From Clostridia bacterium (lineage in GTDB: Bacteria > Bacillota > Clostridia > Oscillospirales > CAG-272): DNA of 64,000 nt. A model generated the notes under the pieces. It made no database searches, was not told where the DNA came from, and worked only from the letters and a program-made list of their open reading frames with translations. This document shows, piece by piece, positions 40,891-48,733 of the stretch. The DNA lies in contig JAFVYZ010000024.1 in assembly GCA_017508425.1 (NCBI GenBank), positions 1-64,000 on the forward strand, read 5' to 3'. A program made the position numbers and the translations under genes. The first letter of the stretch is position 1. Every line of letters begins with the position of its first letter.

Positions 40891-43800
40891 ATGAAACAGA
40901 CAAGAAGCACAAAGAGAGCGCTCCTTGCTGCAGTACTGGCACTGACACTTTGCCTGTCCTCGCTGCTTGGAACGACCTTTGCGTGGTTCACCGACTCCGT
41001 ATCCAGCAACAACAACATTATCAAATCCGGTAAGCTTGATGTTGAGCTGGAATACGCAACGGTCAAGGACGGCCAGGTCAGCGGCTGGCAAACCGTAGAA
41101 AAGGCTGACAAGATTTTTGATCCCAACGCACTTTGGGAGCCCGGCAGAGTGGAGGTCGTTTACCTGAAGGTATCCAACCTCGGTAACCTTGCCCTGAAGT
41201 ACCAGCTTGCTGTCAACGTTGTTGGCGAGGATGAGGGTACCAACGTGTACGGTGAGAAGTTCAAGCTCTCCGACTACCTTGTTTTCAAGGTGATCGATAT
41301 GCCCAACGCACTCACCACCTATGACACCCGCGAGGCTGCTCAGCTGGCTTCCGGCACCGCAATGGGTCTGAAGGATCACAACGGCAACACCACCAACCTT
41401 GAGGTTGGCGACGTTGATTACGTTGCCATGATCGTTTACATGCCCGAGAGTGTTGGCAACAAAGCCAACTACCGTGGCAACGACATTCCCACCATCACGC
41501 TTGGTGTGAACCTGTACGCAACCCAGAAATCGACCGAGGCTGACTCCTTCGGCCCCGATTACGATAAGGATGCCAAGTACGATTCCCACGCTGTGGTAAA
41601 CGGCAACGCAACGGAGTCCACCACGCTTAAAACCGAGAGCGCTAACGTTGAGATTCCCGCAGGCGCCGAGGGTGGTACCTACGTGCTTAAGACCTCCGAG
41701 ATCAAGACCGAAACCGACGCCAACGGCGTTGTGACCGCTACGATGGACATTACGCTGTTCAGAAACGGTGAAAAGGCTGAGGCGACCGACCCCACCAAGC
41801 CCTTCGTGGTTACCGTGAACATCGGCGCAGGTCTGAATCTGACCAAGGTGCTTCACAACAACGTGGAGCTTACCGATTACACCTATGACATCGCAACCGG
41901 CGAGCTGACCTTTGAGACCACCCACTTCAGCCCCTTTACTTTCGTGTATGACAACGGCGCTGACGTTGCAACCCTTGATGAGCTCCTTGCGGCTCTTGCA
42001 ACCGATACTCGCGTTATTAATCTGAAGAACGATATCGAGGCTAGTGAAGTTGTTTTAATTGGCAGATCCGTTATGATCAACGGTAATGGCTACAAGGTAA
42101 CCTCTAATGCAACAAGAGTATTCCGCGTAACCACAAACGACGTTGACGTTATTCTTAATGACGTTAACATGGTTTCCACCGCAGTTCGAGTTGGCACCAA
42201 CGACGTTCGCGGTATCAGTATTGATATTGTTGAAAACGTTAAGCTCACTCTCAACAACTGTACTGTAGATTTCACCGATGCTTCCGCAAACGACTATGCA
42301 TATGCAGTTAACGTTACCGGCGGTGCAAATCATACTGTAACGGTTAATGGCGGTGCATATGAGGGTGCTAACGTAATCAATGTACGCAGCGCTAAGAGTG
42401 CTGTTACAGTTAAGAATGCAACCCTTACAAGCACTTACCCCAATACCCAAACGTATATTGACCTTAATTTGTTCGGCGCTTGTATCTGGGTTCTTCAAAA
42501 TCAGGAAACAAGCGTATATGCTTCCGGCAACACCTACATCGGCGATAATGCAGTCGCACATAACCTCGGTGTAGGAAACTTCCTTGAGGAAAGTGACAAC
42601 GTTGATAATACTACAACTCTTGCTGTAGATGCAAGAATTGGTGGCGCGATCTATGATACTCTTGCAAAGGCACTTGCAGCAGCAAATGCTGGAGATAAGA
42701 TTGTTCTTATCAATGACATCGTTCTTGACAAGACAGTTGTAATCAACGGTTCCGTGGTGATTGACGGTAACGGCAAGACCATTACCTACACCGGCGCTGA
42801 CCGTGCCATCGACGTTCCCAGCAATGCAGACGCAAAGGTTAACGTAACCCTTGAGGGACTTACTGTTGATTGCACCGCAAGCTATTGCCAGCGCGGTGTC
42901 AACTACAATGACGACGGTGCATTCACGCTTAACAACGTGACCGTTAAGGGCACCAACGTCACCTATGCAGTGAACCTTCCCGGCTACTCTGATAACTGCG
43001 TGGTTGAGATCAACAATTCCAACATTACCGGTAACATCGCACTGAATATTTGGGGTGCAAACAGCAAGGTTACCGCAACCAACACCGTATTCACTTCTGT
43101 GGATAACAGCACCGTAGAAGGCTACGCTGCAGTTTCCCTTAACAATGACGGTGCGGGCAATGCCGCAACCGGTGCCGTTGTAACCATCAATGGCGGTAAG
43201 ATCATCGCCAAGGATGAAAACGGTGAACCTTCCACTGCAGTACGCGTTGAGACCGTTGCAACGGTTAACGTAAGCGCAGAAACCGAGGTCATCGGTTCCA
43301 TTGTGCGCGATGCAGTTATCGTAACCTATGAGGGTTATGATGAATTCTACAGCTTTGATAACCTTCAGGAAGCGATTAGCAAGGCTATTGAAACTAAAGG
43401 CAGTGTAAAGCTGATTGCTGACATCACTCTTGACGAGTCCATCACTATCGACGGTACTGTTGCAATCGACCTCAACGGTTATACCATCACCTACAACAGC
43501 ACCACTCAGGGCGAAGCTATGATCACCAACAAGGGTAACCTGACCATCAACGATACCGTTGGTACCGGCGTGATCAATTACAACTATACCGGCGCAGCAG
43601 ATTCCTCTTATGGCAAGGGTAACTACACCATTTCCAATCAGGGCACTCTGACTGTTAACGGCGGTAAGATCACCATCGCTAATCTGAGCGCCCACGCTAA
43701 GTACCCCATTGATAACAATAGCACTACCGGCGATGCTGTGCTTGTGATCAACGGCGGTCATCTGTACAACTACAACACCAGCGCTATTCGTCAGTTCTGC

Positions 43801-44148
43801 AACAGCACTACCTACAAGAATAGCGTGACCATCAACGGCGGCCTGATCGAGGGTTATTGCGCCGTTTGGATGCAGAATCCCGGCAAGAACACCGTGAACG
43901 GTTCTTTGACTATCACCGGCGGTGAGATCAGAAGCACGGCTAAGGCCTACGTGAACGGCACCGCTGCGCTGGAGGAAGTTTCTTCCCGTATTTACTGCAC
44001 CATCGCTGGCAATGGCGGCGCATGGAGCGCTGACTCCTTCGTTTCCATTACCGGCGGCATCATCAACGAGAACGTGTATCTTGCTGAAGATGCTCCTGCA
44101 AACGTAACTGTTGAGGGCGCAACCTTTAACGGCTACGTTGCGAAATAA
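40891..44148 (+). CDS. SipW-dependent beta-helix adhesin (1085 aa)
   Basis: Signal MKQTRSTKR...LLGTTFAWFTDSVSS. Residues about 33-225 form the TasA-like domain (ALWEPGRVEVVYLKVSN, GNLALKYQL), then a beta module ending HFSPFTFVYDNG (about 345-355), then a long right-handed beta-helix made of three blocks, each opening with a lead-in such as ATLDELLAALATDTRVINL (about 364), AKALAAANAGDKIVLI (about 591) and LQEAISKAIETKGSVKLI (about 826). Each block has VVINGNG/IDLNGYTI turns. The stop at 44146-44148 is followed by a frameshifted coding remnant, so the ancestral protein may have been longer. RBS AAAGGAG precedes ATG 40891. Confidence 0.85.
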   Translation: MKQTRSTKRALLAAVLALTLCLSSLLGTTFAWFTDSVSSNNNIIKSGKLDVELEYATVKDGQVSGWQTVEKADKIFDPNALWEPGRVEVVYLKVSNLGNLALKYQLAVNVVGEDEGTNVYGEKFKLSDYLVFKVIDMPNALTTYDTREAAQLASGTAMGLKDHNGNTTNLEVGDVDYVAMIVYMPESVGNKANYRGNDIPTITLGVNLYATQKSTEADSFGPDYDKDAKYDSHAVVNGNATESTTLKTESANVEIPAGAEGGTYVLKTSEIKTETDANGVVTATMDITLFRNGEKAEATDPTKPFVVTVNIGAGLNLTKVLHNNVELTDYTYDIATGELTFETTHFSPFTFVYDNGADVATLDELLAALATDTRVINLKNDIEASEVVLIGRSVMINGNGYKVTSNATRVFRVTTNDVDVILNDVNMVSTAVRVGTNDVRGISIDIVENVKLTLNNCTVDFTDASANDYAYAVNVTGGANHTVTVNGGAYEGANVINVRSAKSAVTVKNATLTSTYPNTQTYIDLNLFGACIWVLQNQETSVYASGNTYIGDNAVAHNLGVGNFLEESDNVDNTTTLAVDARIGGAIYDTLAKALAAANAGDKIVLINDIVLDKTVVINGSVVIDGNGKTITYTGADRAIDVPSNADAKVNVTLEGLTVDCTASYCQRGVNYNDDGAFTLNNVTVKGTNVTYAVNLPGYSDNCVVEINNSNITGNIALNIWGANSKVTATNTVFTSVDNSTVEGYAAVSLNNDGAGNAATGAVVTINGGKIIAKDENGEPSTAVRVETVATVNVSAETEVIGSIVRDAVIVTYEGYDEFYSFDNLQEAISKAIETKGSVKLIADITLDESITIDGTVAIDLNGYTITYNSTTQGEAMITNKGNLTINDTVGTGVINYNYTGAADSSYGKGNYTISNQGTLTVNGGKITIANLSAHAKYPIDNNSTTGDAVLVINGGHLYNYNTSAIRQFCNSTTYKNSVTINGGLIEGYCAVWMQNPGKNTVNGSLTITGGEIRSTAKAYVNGTAALEEVSSRIYCTIAGNGGAWSADSFVSITGGIINENVYLAEDAPANVTVEGATFNGYVAK

Positions 44149-44228
44149 TTTTCTCTAACCCTACCCCCATTCGTTACGGCTTCAATTCTGTCGTTTACTA
44201 TGACGCAAACGGCAACATTGTCGAGTAA
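44149..44228 (+). pseudogene. Frameshifted C-terminal coding remnant
   Basis: In a frame shifted relative to the adhesin, 44157-44228 reads NPTPIRYGFNSVVYYDANGN-IVE and then TAA: no stops, a natural-looking Tyr/Asn/Gly-rich C-terminus, and no start codon. It is probably the old end of a longer adhesin, like the fused tail at 40608-40769. Confidence 0.55.
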
Positions 44229-44242
44229 CTTTTAACCCAACC

Positions 44243-44316
44243 CCCCACCGCTTCGGCGGTGGGGCGGCGATCAAAGAGCATGAGAAAACAAGAACGCTTG
44301 TGCTTTTTGATTGCCG
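44243..44316 (+). promoter_or_regulatory. Conserved tandem-hairpin leader, copy C
   Basis: Hairpin 1 is CCCCACCGC-TTC-GGCGGTGGGG (44243-44264). Hairpin 2 is CGGCGATCAAAGAGCATGAG (44265-44284), a 12-base loop, and CTTGTGCTTTTTGATTGCCG (44297-44316): 20 pairs, with several G-U. It lies 44 bases before the 170-residue SipW substrate. The no-gap adjacency of the two hairpins is kept in all three copies. Confidence 0.7.
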
Positions 44317-44359
44317 AATTTTTACCCGCCTAAGGTTCTTATCGGAAAGGAGAGCTGCT

Positions 44360-44872
44360 TTGAAAGTGCAAAACCCGAACAACCATACGCTGACCGACAA
44401 AGCATTTTCTCGTTTTCTGATCACCTCGGTGCTGGGGATTTTGATTTGCATTACGTGCCTGTGCTCGGCGACGTGGGCGTGGTTCAGCGCCGACACGTCG
44501 AGCGGCAGCAACACGCTCAGCAGCGGAAAATTCGACCTTGACATATCACTCACCGACCCGAACGGTGCGCCCGTTCCCCTTTTTGAGCAGGAGAGCGGCG
44601 TCTTTACCTGCACCCTTGAGGAGGCAGTGGCATACACCGTGACGCTGAACATAACCGGGGACACCACGGCCACAAAGGGCTTTTGCACCATAAAAGTGGG
44701 TGGGGACTCCTATCAAACCGCCTCCATTTACACCGAGGACACAACCCCCCTTGTATTTACACTGGATGCGGCAAAAAGCGGCATAACGGTAACGTTTTCT
44801 CCCACTTGGGGGTTGCCTGCAAGCGAGGATGTCGCCCACGGCGGCACGCTCGTGATCGGGGCGGCGAAATAA
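44360..44872 (+). CDS. SipW-dependent exported protein, small (170 aa)
   Basis: A 170-residue protein whose signal ends CLCSATWAWFSADTSSGSN, the SipW type with Trp-Phe. The mature part of about 125 residues is beta-rich (GKFDLDISLTDPNGAPVPLF, AYTVTLNITGDTTATKGF) and ends GGTLVIGAAK. Translation most likely begins with TTG at 44360 (AAAGGAG at 44346-44352); an upstream ATG at 44300 lies within leader hairpin 2 and was rejected. The broken gene at 40321 is a close copy with the same TTG start. Last gene of set A. Confidence 0.78.
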   Translation: MKVQNPNNHTLTDKAFSRFLITSVLGILICITCLCSATWAWFSADTSSGSNTLSSGKFDLDISLTDPNGAPVPLFEQESGVFTCTLEEAVAYTVTLNITGDTTATKGFCTIKVGGDSYQTASIYTEDTTPLVFTLDAAKSGITVTFSPTWGLPASEDVAHGGTLVIGAAK

Positions 44873-44876
44873 CGAA

Positions 44877-44996
44877 GCCCTGCCCCGAAAAAGCAGGGGC
44901 CATCCTCAAAAAACACCCCAAAACGGGTTGCTTTTTAAAAGAAAACGGGCACACGCACCGAGCGAGCAAGCTTGTCGCGCGACGTGCCCGTTTTAC
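44877..44996. terminator. Terminator hairpins ending set A
   Basis: Two hairpins are visible. GCCCTGC...GCAGGGGC (44877-44900) follows the stop codon. AAAACGGGCAC (44942-44952) pairs with GTGCCCGTTTT (44984-44994), a stem with T/A runs on both sides. They separate set A from the promoter of set B. Confidence 0.7.
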
Positions 44997-45072
44997 TCTC
45001 CTTGCTTTGGCAAGATCCTTTTGCGCACTTTTGAAAAACCCGTAAGATGGACCGCAAATACACCGAAAAGTG

Positions 45073-45101
45073 TTGACAAGCCCCTATATTAAGTATATAA
45101 T
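45073..45101 (+). promoter_or_regulatory. Perfect sigma-A promoter of set B
   Basis: TTGACA (45073-45078), a 17-base spacer and TATAAT (45096-45101). The next seven genes run in the same direction with small gaps or overlaps, so this is likely the operon promoter. Confidence 0.85.
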
Positions 45102-45159
45102 AACCATATAAAAGTGTTTGTCTTTTCGCGCGCGTACGTATGAAAGGGGGCGAGCATCG

Positions 45160-45762
45160 GTGAAAAGGGCCGTTAATATCATCACCTCCACCCTGCTGGT
45201 GCTGGTTCTTTTACTGGCGGCGGCGCTGGTGGGCGTACGCCTGTTCGGCATCGCGCCCTACACGGTGCTTTCGGGCTCTATGGAGCCGACTTACCCCGTA
45301 GGCTCACTGATCTATGTCAAGCCGATCGACACCAACGACCTTCAAGTCGGCGACCCCATCACCTACGTGATCGAGGGGGGCACAGTAGTCACCCACCGCA
45401 TTGTGAGGATCATTCCCGATCACGGAGGGGACGGCATCCCCGGCTTTAAGACCAAGGGTGACAACAACAACATTGAGGACGGCGAGCCGGTCAACGCCAA
45501 AAACGTGCTGGGCAAGCCCATCTTTCACATTCCCCTGCTCGGGTACCTTGCGTACTTCGTGCAAAATCCCCCGGGCAGCTTTCTCGCCATCGGCATTTGC
45601 GCCGTGATCTTACTGCTGACCTTTGTGCCCGACCTGATCGACAAGCTCTTTGAAGAAGAGGGCACCACCCCGGGCGACACCGCACCGCCTGACGCGGCAT
45701 CGGGCGAGCCCCCCCATACGCCGCCCGGCGGCGAGGAGGAGCCCCCACCCGGCAGCGGATGA
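45160..45762 (+). CDS. sipW: SipW-type signal peptidase I (third copy)
   Basis: A 200-residue S26B-type peptidase starting with GTG at 45160 (GAAAGGGGG upstream; in-frame codons before that lack a ribosome site). Ser40 in VLSGSMEPTYP and His79 in TVVTHRIVR form the Ser/His pair; KTKGDNNNIEDGEPV is the conserved box E region. Membrane helices lie at about 8-28 and 145-165. It lacks the coiled-coil tail of the other two copies and instead ends in a Pro/Gly/Glu-rich tail. First gene of set B, ahead of five SipW substrates. Confidence 0.92.
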   Translation: MKRAVNIITSTLLVLVLLLAAALVGVRLFGIAPYTVLSGSMEPTYPVGSLIYVKPIDTNDLQVGDPITYVIEGGTVVTHRIVRIIPDHGGDGIPGFKTKGDNNNIEDGEPVNAKNVLGKPIFHIPLLGYLAYFVQNPPGSFLAIGICAVILLLTFVPDLIDKLFEEEGTTPGDTAPPDAASGEPPHTPPGGEEEPPPGSG

Positions 45763-45853
45763 CGGCTTCCCTCACACTACGAAAGAAAAAATCCCCTCTC
45801 GGGGTATTACATAAAAAACAAAAATTAAAAATATTTTTTCAGGAGGAAAAATC

Positions 45854-46633
45854 ATGAAAAAGAAGCTTTTGATTGCACTCTGCTCGATTTTGGCAGTCGC
45901 TGCGATCGTAACGGGCTCGGTGCTTGGCACCATCGCGTACCTGACCTCTTCGGCAGCCGTATCCAACGTGTTTACGGTTGGTAACATTCAGATCGTGATG
46001 GACGAGACCAAGGTAAACCCCGACGGTACGATCGACACCACTACCACCAAGAGAGTGGATACCAACACCTACCACCTGGTCCCCAGCACCAAGTACCTGA
46101 AGGATCCCCAGATCCGCGTAAACGAGGGCAGTGAGAACTCCTTCCTCTTCGTACTGGTACGAAACGACCTTGTGAACATCGGCCCCAAGGGCAACACCCC
46201 TTACCTTACGATCGATGAGCAAATGGAATACCTCGGCTGGCGCGAGTACACCACTGCATCCACCGGTAAGGTTTACATCTACTGCGGCGGTGAAAACGGC
46301 AACACCGATCTCGCGCTCCCCGAGGCGGGCAGCGCAGAGTTTGATGAGATCCTTGCAAAAAGAAACGCAGTTGCCGGCGCAACCGAGTGGGTCAAGCCCA
46401 CGCTCACCCAGCAGGGCAAGGCATACGACCTCTTCAAGTACTTCTACACCGACCCCTCCAACACGGATCTGAACACCTACGGTGCAGCAAAGATCACCCT
46501 GACCGCCCTTGCCATTCAGGCATCCGGCTTTGACCTCGGCGGCACTGTGGAGCTCGGCAGCAAGGAGTCTGTTGACGCTGCTTGGAAGAACCTGATGGAG
46601 ACCTACGATTACATCCACACCGACTCCAACTGA
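45854..46633 (+). CDS. SipW-dependent exported protein (259 aa)
   Basis: Signal MKKKLLIAL...TGSVLGTIAYLTSSAAVSNVFTVGNIQI: the TxAYL variant of the SipW motif followed by the NVFTVGN box found in clostridial alternate-signal exported proteins (CPF_0494-like). The mature part contains YHLVPSTKYLKDPQIRVNEGSENSFLFVLV, the central beta motif shared with the next two genes, and ends in a helical tail. RBS AGGAGG precedes ATG 45854. Probably a pilin-like or matrix subunit. Confidence 0.85.
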   Translation: MKKKLLIALCSILAVAAIVTGSVLGTIAYLTSSAAVSNVFTVGNIQIVMDETKVNPDGTIDTTTTKRVDTNTYHLVPSTKYLKDPQIRVNEGSENSFLFVLVRNDLVNIGPKGNTPYLTIDEQMEYLGWREYTTASTGKVYIYCGGENGNTDLALPEAGSAEFDEILAKRNAVAGATEWVKPTLTQQGKAYDLFKYFYTDPSNTDLNTYGAAKITLTALAIQASGFDLGGTVELGSKESVDAAWKNLMETYDYIHTDSN

Positions 46634-46687
46634 TCCGCGTTTGTAAGGATCCCTTAAAAAATCAAAACGAAAGGAGGCCCCGGGTCT

Positions 46688-47236
46688 ATGAAAAAGAAGC
46701 TGCTTATTGCCGCTGTCGCTTTGCTGTGCACGCTCACGGTCGGCATCGGTACCACACTCGCCTATTTGGCATCGATCTCGGGGCCTGTCATTAACAGCTT
46801 TACCGTGGGTCAGGTGGAGCTCCGCTTGGTGGAAACCACGGGCGACGCCTACCGCCTGATCCCCGGCACGACGGTGGAAAAGGACCCTGTCGTGACCGTG
46901 GTAAGCGGCAGCGAGGCATGCTACCTTTACGTGAAGCTCGAGCGACACGGGAATCTCGATTCCTACGTCACCTACGAGACGGAGGAGGGGTGGCATATCC
47001 TCGGCGGCTTTGACGGCGTGTATTACCGCTCGCTGGGATACGCCGCCGTGGATATGAGCTACCACGTATTAAAGAACGACCAACTAACGGTGCGCAGCAC
47101 CCTGACCAAGGAGCAAATGGCGGCGGTGGACCCCGACGAATGCCGCATGACCGTGACCGCCTACGCCATCCAAGCCACGGGGATCGAGTCCCCCTCGGAC
47201 GGATGGTACAACATACTCAGTGCATTGGAGGAATGA
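46688..47236 (+). CDS. SipW-dependent exported protein (182 aa)
   Basis: Signal MKKKLLIAA...VGIGTTLAYLASISGPVINSFTVGQVEL, a close relative of the 259-residue neighbour. The shared core is YRLIPGTTVEKDPVVTVVSGSEACYLYVKLE, and it ends with VTAYAIQATGIESPSDGWYNILS. Likely a minor fibre subunit or length variant. RBS AAAGGAGG precedes ATG 46688; 4 bases separate it from the next gene. Confidence 0.85.
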   Translation: MKKKLLIAAVALLCTLTVGIGTTLAYLASISGPVINSFTVGQVELRLVETTGDAYRLIPGTTVEKDPVVTVVSGSEACYLYVKLERHGNLDSYVTYETEEGWHILGGFDGVYYRSLGYAAVDMSYHVLKNDQLTVRSTLTKEQMAAVDPDECRMTVTAYAIQATGIESPSDGWYNILSALEE

Positions 47237-47240
47237 GCAA

Positions 47241-48047
47241 ATGACGCGATTGAAAAAATGCCTCGCGGCCCTAAAATCGAATATGCTTGTGATCTCCCTG
47301 CTTGTACTGGTCGCGGCGATCGTAACGACGGGCGGCTCGATTGCCTACTTCTCCGACAACAAGGAGATGTCCAACGTCTTTACTGCCGGTAACGTCTATA
47401 TCAGCCTGACCGAGGCGGCGGTGAAGAGCGACGGCTTTGGCAACCTCATTGAGGATCCCGACTCTCCGAGAGTCGAGGGCGTGGCCATTGACTCCAACAC
47501 GGAAGCGGAGCACAACTACGGCGTGCTCTTCCCCGGCAAGGTCATGCACAAGGACCCCACCGTGAAAAACACGGGTGACGATCCCGCTTGGATCGCCGCC
47601 AAGGTCATTTTCACCGACGGTGAGGGGAACATCAACCGACTCCTCGGCTACCCCAACAGCGAGGAGATCGACATCAGAGCCATACTCTCGGGCGGTGTGC
47701 TCGACGGCACCCCCGACGACGTCATCCACGTCGGCACGTGGAACGGCTTTGAAAACGCTTGCTACGACAGCGTTCACGCTATGGTGCAGGTCGCCGATGC
47801 CGCAAACGGCGTTTACGAATTCTACTTCTTCTTCAACGCAGCACTGATGATGGGGGAGGAGATCCAACTTTTTAACACCATGACGGTGGACCCCGAGTTT
47901 ACCAACACCGATATGCAGGAGTTTGCCCATCTTGAAATTACCGTGCAGGCCTTTGCGGTGCAAACCTTTGGCTTTGACGACTGCTACACAGCCATGTGCA
48001 CGGCCTTCCCCGAGCATTTCGGGGCGGTAAGCCGCACGTCGGAATAA
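47241..48047 (+). CDS. SipW-dependent exported protein (268 aa)
   Basis: Signal with core NMLVISLLVLVAAIVTTGGSIAYFSDNKEMSNVFTAGNVYI, the SipW type plus the NVFTAGN box. The mature domain has YGVLFPGKVMHKDPTVKNTGDDPAWIAAKVI, equivalent to the KDP core of its neighbours, and ends AFAVQTFGFDDCYTAM. The ATG at 47241 follows GGAGGA, overlapping the end of the upstream gene region. Paralogous to the other small substrates of set B. Confidence 0.85.
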   Translation: MTRLKKCLAALKSNMLVISLLVLVAAIVTTGGSIAYFSDNKEMSNVFTAGNVYISLTEAAVKSDGFGNLIEDPDSPRVEGVAIDSNTEAEHNYGVLFPGKVMHKDPTVKNTGDDPAWIAAKVIFTDGEGNINRLLGYPNSEEIDIRAILSGGVLDGTPDDVIHVGTWNGFENACYDSVHAMVQVADAANGVYEFYFFFNAALMMGEEIQLFNTMTVDPEFTNTDMQEFAHLEITVQAFAVQTFGFDDCYTAMCTAFPEHFGAVSRTSE

Positions 48048-48121
48048 CCCCACGCCAATCGGCGTGATACATTGTATCGGCGCTTGGCGCCACCAACGCT
48101 TTCGGAAAGGAGGTAAAAACT

Positions 48122-48733
48122 ATGACGAAGACCAAAGCGAAGATCATTGCCACGTGTGCAACGCTGGCACTGACCGTTTTATCCTTTTTTCACGGCACGC
48201 TGGCCTATTTTACGGATGCCGCACAATCCAATCACAACAAGATCGCAACGGGCAAGGCAGAGGTCGAGCTTGTAGATGTTACCTACCCCTACGGGAGCGA
48301 TACGGCAGTGCCCCCCGGCACGGCCATCCGCATTATGCCCGGACACGAGATCAGCAAAACGCTGACCGCGAGAAACATGGGCCGCATTCCCCTTTACGTC
48401 CGCGTGCAGGTGCGCTCGGATATTACGCTTGCCAATCATTCTCAAGGGCGAGAATCGGAGATCGACCTCTCGCTTGTGAGCTACAACATAAACCTTACCC
48501 ACTGGGTCGAGCACGAGGGATATTATTATTACCGCACCGCGCTCTTGGGTGACACCGAGGCCGTTCCGCTTTTCACCAAGGTCGTTTTCAGCGAGCAAAT
48601 GGGCAACCTTTATAAGGATAGCACCATCCTCGTGACCACGCGCATTGAGGTCGTACAGGCGAACAGCAACGCCGATAGCGCGATCGATGCTTACGGCTGG
48701 AGCGAGCCCACTACGGAAGGAGGTGGCGCATGA
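48122..48733 (+). CDS. SipW-dependent exported protein (203 aa)
   Basis: Signal with core CATLALTVLSFFHGTLAYFTDAAQSNHNKIATGKAEV, the SipW type. The mature part carries IRIMPGHEISKTLTARNMGRIPLYVRVQVR, related to TasA/CalY subunits. RBS AAAGGAGG precedes ATG 48122. The stop overlaps the next start (ATGATG), so it is coupled to the 1550-residue secreted protein and may anchor or co-export with it. The 75-base gap before it has several small palindromes (ACGCC-AAT-CGGCGT, GGCGC-TT-GGCGCC). Confidence 0.85.
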   Translation: MTKTKAKIIATCATLALTVLSFFHGTLAYFTDAAQSNHNKIATGKAEVELVDVTYPYGSDTAVPPGTAIRIMPGHEISKTLTARNMGRIPLYVRVQVRSDITLANHSQGRESEIDLSLVSYNINLTHWVEHEGYYYYRTALLGDTEAVPLFTKVVFSEQMGNLYKDSTILVTTRIEVVQANSNADSAIDAYGWSEPTTEGGGA

